Source: AV80 sp035536995 | Lineage (GTDB): Bacteria; Verrucomicrobiota; Verrucomicrobiia; Chthoniobacterales; UBA10450 | Assembly (NCBI GenBank): GCA_035536995.1 | Contig: DATLNB010000041.1 | Location: 8,079 to 72,078 of the forward strand | Reading direction: 5' to 3' | Length of the DNA stretch: 64,000 nucleotides | In this document: positions 31,792 to 41,837 of the stretch, piece by piece | Position numbering within the stretch: position 1 is the stretch's first letter | Layout of the letters: each line of letters starts with the position of its first letter | Translations under genes and position numbers: made by a program | The notes under the pieces: model-generated | What the model saw: only the letters and a program-made list of their open reading frames with translations | Databases searched by the model: none | What the model was told of the DNA's origin: nothing

Positions 31792-34700
31792 ATGATCCAA
31801 CTTAAACCCGGCCTTTCACCCGCCTCGCTCAACCGCCCCCGTTCCAAGTCGGTTCGCAACGCCATCCGCGCCTCGAAAAAGAAGAGCAAAGGCCTGAGGT
31901 TCGAGCGGGTGTTTAGCGACCAGAACGTGGCGCCATTTGACCAGGTGGATTGGGAACGGCGCACGGCAGAGATCACCGACGACGGCGGCAAGGTGATCTT
32001 CAAGCAGGAAAACATCGAGGTGCCGAAGAGCTGGAGCGCGCTCGCAACCAAGATCGCGGTATCCAAATATTTCTATGGCGACATCGCGAACGGAACCGAC
32101 CCGCACACAGGTGGGCGGGAAACCTCGGTCCGCCAACTGATTCACCGCGTCACGCGGACAATCACCGATTGGGGCATCGCCGACGGTTACTTTGCCAACG
32201 CAGAAGCGGCCCGGATTTTTTACGATGAGCTGACCTGGCTCTGCGTGAACCAGCATGGCGCGTTCAACTCACCGGTCTGGTTCAACGTTGGTCTCTACCA
32301 CCAATACGGCACCGGGCGCGAAGCCGGAGCCGGCAATTACTTTTACAATCGCGAAGCGGGCATGGCCGAGCGGGCGGCCTCGCAATACGAATATCCGCAG
32401 GGAAGCGCCTGCTTCATCCAGAGCGTGCAAGACACGATGGAAGACATCATGCGCCTGGCCATGAGCGAAGCGATGCTCTTCAAGTACGGGAGCGGCACCG
32501 GGAGCGATCTTTCGTCGTTGCGCAGCACCCGGGAAAAATTAAGCGGCGGCGGGAAACCGAGCGGGCCGCTTTCGTTCCTGAAGGTTTACGACCAGGTGGC
32601 CAACGTGGTGAAGAGCGGCGGCAAAACCCGCCGTGCTGCGAAGATGAACACGCTCAAGGACTGGCATCCTGACATCGAGGAATTCATCGACGCCAAGCAA
32701 AAGGAAGAGAAGAAAGCCTGGGCGCTGATCGAGCAGGGATATGACGGCAGTTACAACGGGGACGCCTACGGCTCGGTCATGTATCAGAACGAGAATCTGA
32801 GCGTCCGGGTGAGCGACGAGTTCATGGACGCGGCGGTCGAGGATCGCGAATGGTGGACGAAGCGGGTCCGGGACGGAAAGCCGTGCGAGAAAAAGGAAGC
32901 GCGCGCGTTGCTCCGGAAGATCGCCGAAGGGACCCACATCTGCGGCGATCCGGGGATGCAATTCGATTCGACCATCCACAAATGGCACACCTGCAAGGGG
33001 ACCGATCGCCAGAACTCGACGAACCCGTGCTCGGAATATCTTTTCCTCGATAACACGGCCTGCAATCTGGCCTCGCTCAACCTGATGAAGTTCAAGGGCG
33101 AGGACGGCGTGTTCGACGTCGAGCGCTTCAAAGCGGCTTGCCGCCTCTTCATTACCGCCCAGGAAATTCTGGTGGATAACGCGAGTTACCCGATCAAGGA
33201 GATCGCGGAAAACTCTCACATCTTTCGCACCCTGGGCCTTGGATACGCAAATCTCGGGTCGCTCATCATGAGCTACGGCTACGGTTACGATAGCGTGGAA
33301 GGCCGGGCGCTCTGCGGCGCGATTACGTCGATCATGACGGGCGAGGCCTACGAGCAAAGCGCGCGTCTGGCCCGGGCCATGGGACCGTTCCCCGGTTATC
33401 GCGACGCGCGTTGCAGCGGCGTTTCGAAGCCGGTTGCCAAAAACAACGTCGCGGCAATGCAGGAAGTGATTGAGCTACACCGCTCAGCCGTGGGCGAGAT
33501 CGCCGCGAACGAAGAGTTCGCCTACCTGAAAGAGGAAGCGGCGAGGGTTTGGGAAAGCGCCGCTGAGCTGGGCAAAAAGCACGGTTATCGCAACGCCCAG
33601 GTCACGGTTCTCGCGCCGACGGGGACGATCAGTTTCCTAATGGATTGCGACACGACCGGGATCGAGCCGGATATCGCGCTGGTTAAATACAAACTGCTGG
33701 CCGGCGGTGGAATGCTGAAGATCGTAAACCAGACGGTTACTCCCGCGCTGGAGAAGCTCGGATACAATTCCGAGGAGATCGAGCGGATCATCGCCCACAT
33801 CGACGCGTTCGATACGATCGAAGACATCGCCGATTCCGACGGGTCGACGATTTCCAGCGGGTTGAAGCCGGAGCACCTGCCGATCTTTGATTGCGCGTTC
33901 AAGGCCTACAAAGGCCAGCGCAGCCTCGGTTACATGGCGCACCTAAGGATGATGGCGGCGGCGCAGCCTTTCCTGAGCGGCGCAATTTCCAAGACGGTCA
34001 ATATGCCGGAGACCGCGACCGTGGAGGAAATCATGCACACCTACATCGAGGGATGGCGCCTGGGCTTGAAGGCGATCGCCATTTACCGCGATGGCTCTAA
34101 GCGTTCCGCGCCCTTGAACACGCGGAAGACGCGCGACATGGGCACAGCCGAGGAAGCTTCGTCTTGCGAGGTTTTGGTCGGGCCGGAAGAGCTGCAAAAC
34201 CGGATCCTCGAGCTCGAAAACGAGATCACGATGTTGCGGAGCCGGATGAACCAGCCGGTCAGGCATCGGATGCAGGACACCCGGATGTCGTTGACCCACC
34301 GTTTCGAAATCGCCGGGCACGAAGGCTACATCACGGTCGGACTTTACGAAGACGGCCAGCCCGGGGAGCTCTTCATCACCATGGCAAAGGAAGGCAGCAC
34401 GATCGGTGGCCTGATGGACACGGTCGGGACGCTGACTTCAATCGCGCTTCAGTATTGCGTGCCGCTGGAAAGCCTGGTCAAGAAGTTCGCCTATCAGCGG
34501 TTTGAGCCTAGCGGGTTCACCAAGAATCCCGATATCCGGAACGCGACCAGCATTACCGATTACGTGTTTCGCTGGCTCGGTTGCCAGTTCATCAAAGGTT
34601 ACAAGGAAGCGACCTCACCTTCGCGCGGCCAACCGGAGCTGCCGATGAAAGAGATCAGCGACATGGAAAAGAAGGCGGTGAACCGTCCCGTGTCCGACCT

Positions 34701-34929
34701 GCCGCGGACAGCCGACAGGGACCTGATCGATATCGTGGCTGGCCACGTCCCGAACGAGGGCAGCCCGCACGTAGCCAGCAACGGCCACACCCACGCCGAG
34801 CGCGTCGCCGAAGCCCTGGGCAATATGTTCATGGACACCACCTGCTCGCATTGTGGAAGCACTAAGGTCGTGCGGGCCGGGGCGTGTGGTGTTTGCACCG
34901 AATGCGGCACGAGCCAGGGGTGTAGCTGA
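31792..34929 (+). CDS. nrdJ: Adenosylcobalamin-dependent (class II) ribonucleotide reductase
   Basis: The protein reduces ribonucleotides to deoxyribonucleotides using adenosylcobalamin to generate the thiyl radical, independently of oxygen. The 1045-residue protein is of the long class II type. Motifs include SACFIQSVQDTMEDIM and FKYGSGTGSDLSSLR (~215-240), the active-site NPCSEYLFLDNTACNLASLNL (N411-C413-E415), and APTGTISFLMDCDTTGIEPDIA (~608-630). The C-terminal ~30 residues contain a CxxC/CxxC zinc-ribbon-like segment (CSHCGSTKV...CGVCTECG) and the terminal Cys used for re-reduction. The ATG follows ATCCCTGCC without a strong Shine-Dalgarno. It implies a B12 supply in this organism. Confidence 0.96.
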   Translation: MIQLKPGLSPASLNRPRSKSVRNAIRASKKKSKGLRFERVFSDQNVAPFDQVDWERRTAEITDDGGKVIFKQENIEVPKSWSALATKIAVSKYFYGDIANGTDPHTGGRETSVRQLIHRVTRTITDWGIADGYFANAEAARIFYDELTWLCVNQHGAFNSPVWFNVGLYHQYGTGREAGAGNYFYNREAGMAERAASQYEYPQGSACFIQSVQDTMEDIMRLAMSEAMLFKYGSGTGSDLSSLRSTREKLSGGGKPSGPLSFLKVYDQVANVVKSGGKTRRAAKMNTLKDWHPDIEEFIDAKQKEEKKAWALIEQGYDGSYNGDAYGSVMYQNENLSVRVSDEFMDAAVEDREWWTKRVRDGKPCEKKEARALLRKIAEGTHICGDPGMQFDSTIHKWHTCKGTDRQNSTNPCSEYLFLDNTACNLASLNLMKFKGEDGVFDVERFKAACRLFITAQEILVDNASYPIKEIAENSHIFRTLGLGYANLGSLIMSYGYGYDSVEGRALCGAITSIMTGEAYEQSARLARAMGPFPGYRDARCSGVSKPVAKNNVAAMQEVIELHRSAVGEIAANEEFAYLKEEAARVWESAAELGKKHGYRNAQVTVLAPTGTISFLMDCDTTGIEPDIALVKYKLLAGGGMLKIVNQTVTPALEKLGYNSEEIERIIAHIDAFDTIEDIADSDGSTISSGLKPEHLPIFDCAFKAYKGQRSLGYMAHLRMMAAAQPFLSGAISKTVNMPETATVEEIMHTYIEGWRLGLKAIAIYRDGSKRSAPLNTRKTRDMGTAEEASSCEVLVGPEELQNRILELENEITMLRSRMNQPVRHRMQDTRMSLTHRFEIAGHEGYITVGLYEDGQPGELFITMAKEGSTIGGLMDTVGTLTSIALQYCVPLESLVKKFAYQRFEPSGFTKNPDIRNATSITDYVFRWLGCQFIKGYKEATSPSRGQPELPMKEISDMEKKAVNRPVSDLPRTADRDLIDIVAGHVPNEGSPHVASNGHTHAERVAEALGNMFMDTTCSHCGSTKVVRAGACGVCTECGTSQGCS

Positions 34930-34965
34930 AAAAGAGGGCCTTTCAGGCCATGTTCCGGCCGCGTC

Positions 34966-35370
34966 ATGCAACTTGAAATTTTCACGCTCTGCGACGCGGC
35001 AACGGAGCACGCGGGGAAATTGAACATTATTGGGACGTTCGATGCCCTACGGGCGTTTGAGGCGCCCGTAGCCCATCCACAATGTGCAATCGCCGGCCGG
35101 CTCCGATTCGAGGCGATCGAGGAGGGCGAGCACAGGGTCACGCTGACCTTCGCGGACGAGGATGGGAACATCGTGATGCCGAAATTTGATTCGGCGCTTA
35201 CGGTGCAGTTCGCGCCGGGACAGCGAACCGTAACTTCGCATTTCGTCATCCTGATCCAGCAGATACGGCTGCCGAAGTTCGGCGAATACACAATCGACCT
35301 CGCGATGGACGGCCGGCAACTTGGGTCGCTGCCCTTCTACGTGACGAAGCTGGAACGGCCTACGTCCTGA
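34966..35370 (+). CDS. DUF6941-family protein
   Basis: This 134-residue cytoplasmic beta-sandwich-like protein begins MQLEIFTLCDAATEHAGKLNIIGTFDAL, which matches the DUF6941 opening (a xxFxLCDxAxxxxGKLNIxGxFD pattern, from memory). It continues HRVTLTFADEDGNIVMP and LPKFGEYTIDLAMDGRQLGSLPFYV. No function is established for the family. It starts 36 bases after nrdJ and may be co-transcribed with it. Confidence 0.8.
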   Translation: MQLEIFTLCDAATEHAGKLNIIGTFDALRAFEAPVAHPQCAIAGRLRFEAIEEGEHRVTLTFADEDGNIVMPKFDSALTVQFAPGQRTVTSHFVILIQQIRLPKFGEYTIDLAMDGRQLGSLPFYVTKLERPTS

Positions 35371-35524
35371 AAGGCCTGGGTGCCGCGCTGCGGCATTTCT
35401 GAGCGCCCGATAATTGAGCGCCCGGACGGGTGCGACCCGCCGTTCGCTGCTTAAAAATATCGGTTGTCAGCAGGGTTAGAATCCACGATCTAATCCCGCG
35501 CAATCGAGCCGGCTCTTGCGCCTC

Positions 35525-35548
35525 CCCCGATTCCTAAAGGAACCGGGG
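35525..35548 (+). promoter_or_regulatory. Leader hairpin before acyl-CoA dehydrogenase gene
   Basis: A 10-bp stem with one mismatch (CCCCGATTCC / GGAACCGGGG) closes on a TAAA loop. It ends 33 bases before the ATG at 35582. It lacks a T-run, so it is more likely a leader structure or attenuation element than a terminator. Confidence 0.4.
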
Positions 35549-35581
35549 TGAACCTTTAAAGCGATTTCAGGAGTGTAGTTT

Positions 35582-37378
35582 ATGAACGAAGCGGAAATTC
35601 AACGGCAAAAGGAAATTAAGGAAGCCGAGGAACTGCTTTTCACCGGGCCCCAGGCGCTGGGGTTCGCGAAAGGACTTTTTCTGGGCAGTTTCGTGTCCGA
35701 CTGGGCAATGCCGTATCCCCGGATTCCAGCCGCCCAGCAAGCTGAGCTGGATAAATCGCTGGCTGAAATCAGGCAATTCCTCGACCAGGAGCTTGACCCC
35801 GCGGCAATCGATCGGAATGCCGATATCCCAAGGAACGTGATCGATGGGTTGGCCCGGACGGGTGTTTTAGGAATGACCGCACCGAAGGAGTTCGGCGGCC
35901 GTGGATTTTCCCAGCGGGCTTATTGCAAGATTTTGGAAGAGATCGGCGCCCGCTGCGCTTCAACTTCGGTTTTCACCAATGCGCATCATTCGATTGGGAT
36001 TCGAGCGCTACTCCTTTTCGGGACCCGCGAGCAAAAGCAGAGATGGCTGCCGCCGCTTGTTAATGGGCAGCAGCTCGCGGCCTTCGCCTTGACCGAGGAA
36101 CAAGCCGGCTCGGACGCGGCGAATGTCCAGACCACGGCGACGCCGCGCCCCGACGGTTCGCATTTCATTCTGAACGGTGAGAAGCGCTACATCACGAACG
36201 CGTCGATTGCGCAGGTCCTGACGGTGATGGCACGGACGCCTGTGCCCGGGTCGGACAAAACAGCGATCACCGCGTTCCTGGTCACGCCCGACATGCAGGG
36301 GTTCACGATGCTGGAGCCGCGGATGGAGAAGCTCGGTATTCGCGGGACGGCAACGGGGCGCTTTGCGATGCGCGACATGGCAGTGCCGAAGGAAAACATC
36401 CTCGGCCCTATGGGCAAGGGATTGAAGGTGGCGCTGACCGTGCTGGATTTCGGTCGGACGACTTTCGGCGCTTGCTGCACGGGCGCGGCCAGGACGTGTC
36501 TGCAGCTCGCCGTGGAGCATGCTAACAAGCGCCGGCAGTTCAAAAAGACGTTGGGCGATTTCGACCTGGTGAAGAAGAAAGTCGCACGGATGGCTGCCGA
36601 CGTTTACGCCATGGAAGCGATGACGGCGGTGACGGCGTCGCTGATTGACCGGGGCCTCGAGGATTACATGGTCGAAACAGCAATGCTGAAAGTGTTCACG
36701 ACCGATCGACTCTGGGAAGCCGTGAACGACGCGTTCCAGATCTACGGCGGCTCGGCCTATTTCACCGACCTGCCGCTCGAGAGGATGTTGCGCGACGCGC
36801 GGATCAATCAGATCGGCGAGGGGAGCAACGAAGTCCTGACGTCATTCATCGCCCTGGTCGGGATGCGCGGGCCGGGGATGGAATTCAAGGAAATCTACGA
36901 CACGATGTTCAATCCGGCTCGCGGGCTCGGCAAAGCCTGGACCGCCGGAATGAACCGGCTCGGGGCCGCAGTGAAAGTTCCGAGTGTCCCGGTGAAGAGC
37001 GAAAGCCTGCGAGCTCCGGCTGCGCAGCTCGGCCGTTTGATCTGGCGGTTCAATTTCAGCGTGAACCGCGCCCTGATAAAATACCGCGAACCTGTCATGG
37101 ACATGCAGTTGATCCAGGAACGGATCGCCGGTACCGCGATGGAGATGTTCGCGTCGGCCTGCGTGATTAGCCGGCTGGACTCAGATCTCCAGGGTGTCGC
37201 GCAGAACGGCGCCTCAGCGCCAGCGAGCCGGAAAGCGGCCCAGCTTTTCCTGCGACAATCGTTCCAGCGTATTCGCCGTTTCCTGAGCGAATTAACTGAC
37301 AACGATGACGGCGAGTTACTCGCGACCGCGAATTCCGTGCTTGGGAAAACAGAACGCGCGGGCTCCAACGGCAGTTAG
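35582..37378 (+). CDS. Long-type acyl-CoA dehydrogenase family protein
   Basis: This FAD-dependent enzyme of fatty-acid beta-oxidation or related acyl-CoA metabolism has 598 residues, like the VLCAD/ACAD9 group. An N-terminal extension (~1-60) precedes the ACAD N domain (GVLGMTAPKEFGGRGFSQRAY). The middle domain has AFALTEEQAGSDAAN and LNGEKRYITNASIAQVLTVMART. The C-terminal catalytic helical domain has FGRTTFGACCTGAARTCLQLAVEHANKRRQF, DAFQIYGGSAYFTDLPLERMLRDARINQIGEGSNEVL, and an additional ~170-residue C-terminal part (from ~430). CAGGAG precedes the ATG. Confidence 0.9.
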   Translation: MNEAEIQRQKEIKEAEELLFTGPQALGFAKGLFLGSFVSDWAMPYPRIPAAQQAELDKSLAEIRQFLDQELDPAAIDRNADIPRNVIDGLARTGVLGMTAPKEFGGRGFSQRAYCKILEEIGARCASTSVFTNAHHSIGIRALLLFGTREQKQRWLPPLVNGQQLAAFALTEEQAGSDAANVQTTATPRPDGSHFILNGEKRYITNASIAQVLTVMARTPVPGSDKTAITAFLVTPDMQGFTMLEPRMEKLGIRGTATGRFAMRDMAVPKENILGPMGKGLKVALTVLDFGRTTFGACCTGAARTCLQLAVEHANKRRQFKKTLGDFDLVKKKVARMAADVYAMEAMTAVTASLIDRGLEDYMVETAMLKVFTTDRLWEAVNDAFQIYGGSAYFTDLPLERMLRDARINQIGEGSNEVLTSFIALVGMRGPGMEFKEIYDTMFNPARGLGKAWTAGMNRLGAAVKVPSVPVKSESLRAPAAQLGRLIWRFNFSVNRALIKYREPVMDMQLIQERIAGTAMEMFASACVISRLDSDLQGVAQNGASAPASRKAAQLFLRQSFQRIRRFLSELTDNDDGELLATANSVLGKTERAGSNGS

Positions 37379-37416
37379 CTGGAGATGCGGACAGGAACAA
37401 GAATCTGTTCGCTACT

Positions 37417-38961
37417 ATGACAGTTCGCGGCCGGACGGCGGCTATCGCCGCGCTGACCATTGTTATCGTCGCGATTCCGCTGTTGCAGGCTTTTGACGCT
37501 CCTGGCTTTCATATGGACGAGGGTTTTCTCCTCGTCTATCCCGAGCTCATCCTCAAAGGGCACCTTCCTTATCGCGACTTCGAAACCTTCTACGGTCCCG
37601 GGGGTCCCTACGCGCTGTCTGCTGTTTATGCGATTTTTGGCGTAAATATCGTGGTCGAGCGGGCGATCGGATTGATTTACCGATTGTTGATCGTCGGCGC
37701 GGTATTCGGCCTCGCGCGACGGTGGGGAATCGGCGTCGGGGTTGGCTGCTCATTGATCGCCGGCCTGCTCTTGGTGGACACGGGGGTCGTTGCTTTTGCC
37801 TGGATCGGAGCGATGGCGTTTGGGCTTTTGTCGTTATGGTTGAGCGCAGAGCTCGAGAAAAAATGGCGATGCGCCGTGGGCGGTTTTTTCGCGGGCGTCG
37901 CCTTGCTTTATCGCCTGGACATCGCTCCAGCTGTAATCGCGGCGGCCATTCCTCTTCTGCTGCATATGAATGGAGGCGCTCGCTGGCACTGGCTCGGGGG
38001 TGCCGCCGCTGGAATTCTCCCGTTAGGTGTGATCACGCTGCTGGCCGGCGTCGGGCCTGTGTTCGAAAACTTGTTTTTACTGCCGGTGTTGTATTCCAGT
38101 CCGGGCCGCCGTTTGCCGCTTTCATCTGCGGACAGTTATGTCGTTTGCCTCTTCTTCACTCATGTCATCGCGAGCATTGTGAACGTGGGGACCGCCATCA
38201 TTACCGTCCGTCGATCGGGTAGCGAGACGAATGCGCGCGTTTTTCTCGCATGGGCTCTTTTCGGGCTTTTTCTTACTCACCAGGCCTGGCAACGGCTGGA
38301 TTTTCTTCACGTGCTCTATCCGGCGTTTGTTTCCATCGCCTTGTTACCGGTCTCCCTATTGATGGTTTCAAAACCGACCGAGAGCGATCGCGTCGGCATG
38401 GGCCGCGCGACTTTGGCGACCCTGACCGTATTTGCGCTCGTAACGCTGGCGGCGCCGCGACTCTTGATGCGATTCCACGAAGCGGTCGTGACGATTTTTG
38501 TTTCACCCGCTGCGCCCACGGTTTTTCTGGAGCACAACAACCGGTCGTTCCCGTTTCGCTCACAAGAGAGTGCGCGAGAAACAGGCCGCGTGCTGGAGCA
38601 GCTCCAGCGGCTTTCGAAACCCGGCGAACGACTATTTGTCGGTCCCGCGGATCTGCGCCGGACGAATCTCACCGACACGTTCATCTATCATTTGATGCCT
38701 CAGCTTCGGCCCGCAACCTATTTTCTTGAGATGAATCCATTCTCGGCGAATCGCACCGGCTCACGGCTCCCTGCCGATTTGGAAAGTGCTGATTGGCTTG
38801 TGCTAAACCGTCGCTGGGATAATTGGAAAGAGCCTAACCGATCCGGAGAGTTGGGGCCTGATGCGCCGAACGAGGTAGTGCGGCAACGCTTCCGCTTACT
38901 CGGCGAATACGGAAGCTATCTGTTGTTCCAAAAGAAGCAGGGTGAAGGCGCCGGCGACTAG
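37417..38961 (+). CDS. GT39/PMT-like polytopic membrane glycosyltransferase
   Basis: The 514-residue protein has about 10-11 hydrophobic helices in the first ~360 residues and a ~130-residue soluble C-terminal domain. The first extracytoplasmic loop contains FHMDEGFLLVYPELILKGHLPYRDFETFYGPG, the acidic D-E motif of ArnT/PMT-like polyprenyl-phosphate-sugar transferases. These transfer a sugar from a lipid carrier on the outer face of the inner membrane. The acceptor is unknown. It converges with the acyltransferase gene at 38958 and the two stop codons share a CTAG palindrome (38958-38961). Confidence 0.8.
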   Translation: MTVRGRTAAIAALTIVIVAIPLLQAFDAPGFHMDEGFLLVYPELILKGHLPYRDFETFYGPGGPYALSAVYAIFGVNIVVERAIGLIYRLLIVGAVFGLARRWGIGVGVGCSLIAGLLLVDTGVVAFAWIGAMAFGLLSLWLSAELEKKWRCAVGGFFAGVALLYRLDIAPAVIAAAIPLLLHMNGGARWHWLGGAAAGILPLGVITLLAGVGPVFENLFLLPVLYSSPGRRLPLSSADSYVVCLFFTHVIASIVNVGTAIITVRRSGSETNARVFLAWALFGLFLTHQAWQRLDFLHVLYPAFVSIALLPVSLLMVSKPTESDRVGMGRATLATLTVFALVTLAAPRLLMRFHEAVVTIFVSPAAPTVFLEHNNRSFPFRSQESARETGRVLEQLQRLSKPGERLFVGPADLRRTNLTDTFIYHLMPQLRPATYFLEMNPFSANRTGSRLPADLESADWLVLNRRWDNWKEPNRSGELGPDAPNEVVRQRFRLLGEYGSYLLFQKKQGEGAGD

Positions 38962-40181
38962 AGCTTGGCGGGGACACTGATAACGGCTGCGGCCTCGACG
39001 ATGGAGGGAGGGCTTGACCGGCTTATACCGCGGGCAAAAAGCTCCCGGGCATTTAGATTTTTCCATCGCAAACAAGGCGCCTCTACCAACCGATAACTCA
39101 AATAGGCCAGGGCCCCGATGATGACCAACGACCAGGCGAAATAGGCGATCCACCCGTCTTCCTGCACTCCCGAAAGCGCGAGAGTCTGCTGCACCGGAAA
39201 TGCGTAGATGTACGTCCCGTAAGAGTAATCGCCCTTCGCATCGAAACTCGAGAATGGAAGATTGAAAGCCAGCCAGAGAAAGGCGTAGCTCAGGAAGATA
39301 GGCGCGGCGACACCGAACCAGCCCAGCGGCAGGCTCGCGACGAGCGCGCCTACGCACGCGGCGAACGCCCAAAACGAGGACGGGATTTTCTCGCGGTAGA
39401 GGAAACACACACTGCCGACGGAAAAACAGAGGCCAAGCGGTAAAAAAATTGATAATCCGGGGCACGCAAAGGTTTGGGAAAAGCTTCGCGGCCAGAAGTA
39501 GCTGTAGGCGTGCAGAAACAGAAGAACGCCGAACATTCCTGCGACACATAATCGCGCCCGGCGAATGATGCCGCACAGAGCTAAAGCCGCGACGCCAAGG
39601 TAACAGGCAACTTCGAAAGGGAGCGTCCAGAGCGAGCCGTTGATCTGGTATGGGAACGGATTACGGCTCAACAAACCGGCGATGCTCTGCGGAGACACAT
39701 TTAGGACGCCCAGAAGAGTGAACCCGTTGGAGTGAAACAGTGCCCCGTTGTGAAGAATATACGCTTGCGGCGACGTGCTGGGCGCCGAGAAGATCCGGAG
39801 AAAGCTGCCGTACTCGACGTACGCGAAATAGGGCGCAAAAACGAAGCCGCAGACAACGAGACAGACCCAGTAACCCGGAAAGATTCGAAGGAACCGGTGC
39901 CAGAGGAAGCGAGCAACGGAGACTCCGCTCGCGGCGCTGCGAGTAATCAAAAAGCCGCTTAAAACGAAAAACATTCCAACCGCCACCAGGCCGATCGTGT
40001 GGCGCCCCTTCGTCAAAGCCTCGAGGGCATCGATTCCAAACCCGCCCACCGGAAAGCTGTGCGAAAATACGACCAGAACGGCCAGGAACAGACGAAGGAA
40101 ACCGAAGGCGTTATTCTTCGGGTCGAACGCCTCCGCGAAAGTGGGACGGGTTCGCGGTGAAATCGAGGAGGTGGGACGCAC
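38958..40181 (-). CDS. Acyltransferase 3 (OafA/YrhL-type) membrane protein
   Basis: The 407-residue multi-pass protein starts at GTG 40181. It has the family opening FGFLRLFLAVLVVFSHSFPVGG (catalytic-type His in FSHS) and MFFVLSGFLITRSA, followed by ~9-10 membrane helices and the RFFLRIFPGYWVCL-type loop (here HRFLRIFPGYWVCL). Members O-acetylate surface polysaccharides or lipids. Its neighbours (membrane glycosyltransferases and GT2 fusion) fit a role in decorating an exported glycan. Confidence 0.9.
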   Translation of the reverse strand: MRPTSSISPRTRPTFAEAFDPKNNAFGFLRLFLAVLVVFSHSFPVGGFGIDALEALTKGRHTIGLVAVGMFFVLSGFLITRSAASGVSVARFLWHRFLRIFPGYWVCLVVCGFVFAPYFAYVEYGSFLRIFSAPSTSPQAYILHNGALFHSNGFTLLGVLNVSPQSIAGLLSRNPFPYQINGSLWTLPFEVACYLGVAALALCGIIRRARLCVAGMFGVLLFLHAYSYFWPRSFSQTFACPGLSIFLPLGLCFSVGSVCFLYREKIPSSFWAFAACVGALVASLPLGWFGVAAPIFLSYAFLWLAFNLPFSSFDAKGDYSYGTYIYAFPVQQTLALSGVQEDGWIAYFAWSLVIIGALAYLSYRLVEAPCLRWKNLNARELFARGISRSSPPSIVEAAAVISVPAKL

Positions 40182-40202
40182 TCAGTCCATTTAGCAGGAA
40201 CC

Positions 40203-41837
40203 ATGCTCCGACCCACCCGGGTGCACCGTGTGCTTGCTCGACAAAACGCCGCGGTCGCTGGCTTGAATCTAGCTCTTTCGCCGTGGATGCGACTCAATGG
40301 TCTGGAACCCATGGCGTCCGATTCGATCGATCTCGGTCGGAACCGGCTCCTTATTTTTATCGTCGCGTATAACGCTCAGACGACGATCGAGAAAGTGTTG
40401 AGCCGGATCCCGCGCAGTTTGCGAGGGGGAAACGTCGAGGTGCTCATCATCGACGATTCATCGCAGGACAACACCTTTCAAAACAGTCTCCGTTATCAAT
40501 GGCGGAATACGGAACATAAAATCACCGTTTTGCGCACTCCGGAAAACCAGGGGTACGGCGGCAATCAAAAGCTTGGGTATCGTTACGCGATCGATAACGG
40601 ATTCGATTTCGTCGCGCTAGTTCATGGCGACGGACAGTATGCGCCGGAGAAATTGCCAAACCTGCTTGGACCGTTGGTTAACCACGAGGCCGACGCCGTT
40701 TTCGGCTCGCGTATGATCGACAAAAAGGCGGCACGTGCCGGCGGGATGCCTGCTTACAAGTGGATCGGGAACCAGATCCTGACCGCGTTTCAGAACCGAA
40801 TGCTCCGGACCGGACTTTCCGAATTTCACTCAGGTTACCGGCTTTATTCGACCGCGGCGCTGGCCCAAATCCCGTTCGAAAAAAACACGAACGATTTTCA
40901 TTTCGACACCGAGATAATCGTCCAGCTCGTAATGAAAAAACTGCGGATCGCAGAGCTCCCGATCCCGACGTATTACGGCGACGAAATCTGTCACGTGAAC
41001 GGGATGAAGTACGCGTGGGACGTCTTCAAAACGATGCTCAAGGCGCGGTTCCACGAGATGAACCTGCTCTTCGATCGGAAGTTCGATGTCTTGCCACCGG
41101 AAGAAAATTACGATCTCAAGCTTGGTTACGCCTCGTCGCACACTGCGGCGATCGGCGCGGCGAAGGCCGGTGGCCGCGTCCTCGATATCGGCTGCGGCCG
41201 AGGCTACGTCGCCCGCGAGCTGGCAGCGAGAGGCTGCCAGGTTACGGGAATGGATCAATACATCCCGGACTCCGCTCCGGAGAACGCCGGAATCGAGTTT
41301 ATCCGTTGGAACCTCGACCACCCTGAGTTCCCGGTGAACGTGTCGGGCTTCGACCAGGTGATGATGCTCGACATTATCGAGCACCTGAAGCAGCCCGAGA
41401 ATTTCATGGACGAATTGCGGTTCGCCGCGGCGTGTAAACGGCCCGAGGTGGTCATCACCACGGCGAATATCGGGTTTTTCGTGACCCGCCTTATGTTATT
41501 TTTCGGCCAGTTCAATTACGGGCGAAAAGGCATCCTCGACGCGACCCACACACGCCTCTTTACGTTCCGCTCACTCAAGGCGCTTCTGGAGCAATCCGGT
41601 TACAACCTGCTCGAAGTTCGCGGCATCCCCGCGCCGTTCCCGAAAGCAATCGGGGATAATTTTGTCTCCCGTTTCCTTCTCCGGTGCAACCAGGGGCTGA
41701 TCCGGTTGAGCAGAGGATTTTTCTCCTACCAGATTTTCGTTCGCGCGGTCGCCAAGCCGACCGTACACAATCTGCTCGGTGAGACGATCGAGTCCAGCGA
41801 CAGGCTCCGCGAATCGGTCCTGAAGATCGCCTGCTGA
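40203..41837 (+). CDS. Bifunctional GT2 glycosyltransferase / class I SAM methyltransferase
   Basis: The 544-residue protein has two catalytic parts. Residues ~45-275 are a GT-A/GT2 transferase: LLIFIVAYNAQTTIEKVLSRI, VLIIDDSSQDNT (nucleotide-sugar Asp) and FVALVHGDGQYAPEKL (DxD-like GDGQ), with a dolichyl-phosphate-mannose-synthase-like layout. Residues ~320-470 are a class I methyltransferase: VLDIGCGRGYVARELAARG (SAM site), MMLDIIEHLKQPENFMDEL. The fusion probably builds a polyprenyl-phosphate sugar or glycan intermediate and methylates a product. AGGA lies just before the ATG at 40203; the in-frame ATG at 40311 sits directly before the conserved start and is an alternative. Confidence 0.9.
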   Translation: MLRPTRVHRVLARQNAAVAGLNLALSPWMRLNGLEPMASDSIDLGRNRLLIFIVAYNAQTTIEKVLSRIPRSLRGGNVEVLIIDDSSQDNTFQNSLRYQWRNTEHKITVLRTPENQGYGGNQKLGYRYAIDNGFDFVALVHGDGQYAPEKLPNLLGPLVNHEADAVFGSRMIDKKAARAGGMPAYKWIGNQILTAFQNRMLRTGLSEFHSGYRLYSTAALAQIPFEKNTNDFHFDTEIIVQLVMKKLRIAELPIPTYYGDEICHVNGMKYAWDVFKTMLKARFHEMNLLFDRKFDVLPPEENYDLKLGYASSHTAAIGAAKAGGRVLDIGCGRGYVARELAARGCQVTGMDQYIPDSAPENAGIEFIRWNLDHPEFPVNVSGFDQVMMLDIIEHLKQPENFMDELRFAAACKRPEVVITTANIGFFVTRLMLFFGQFNYGRKGILDATHTRLFTFRSLKALLEQSGYNLLEVRGIPAPFPKAIGDNFVSRFLLRCNQGLIRLSRGFFSYQIFVRAVAKPTVHNLLGETIESSDRLRESVLKIAC

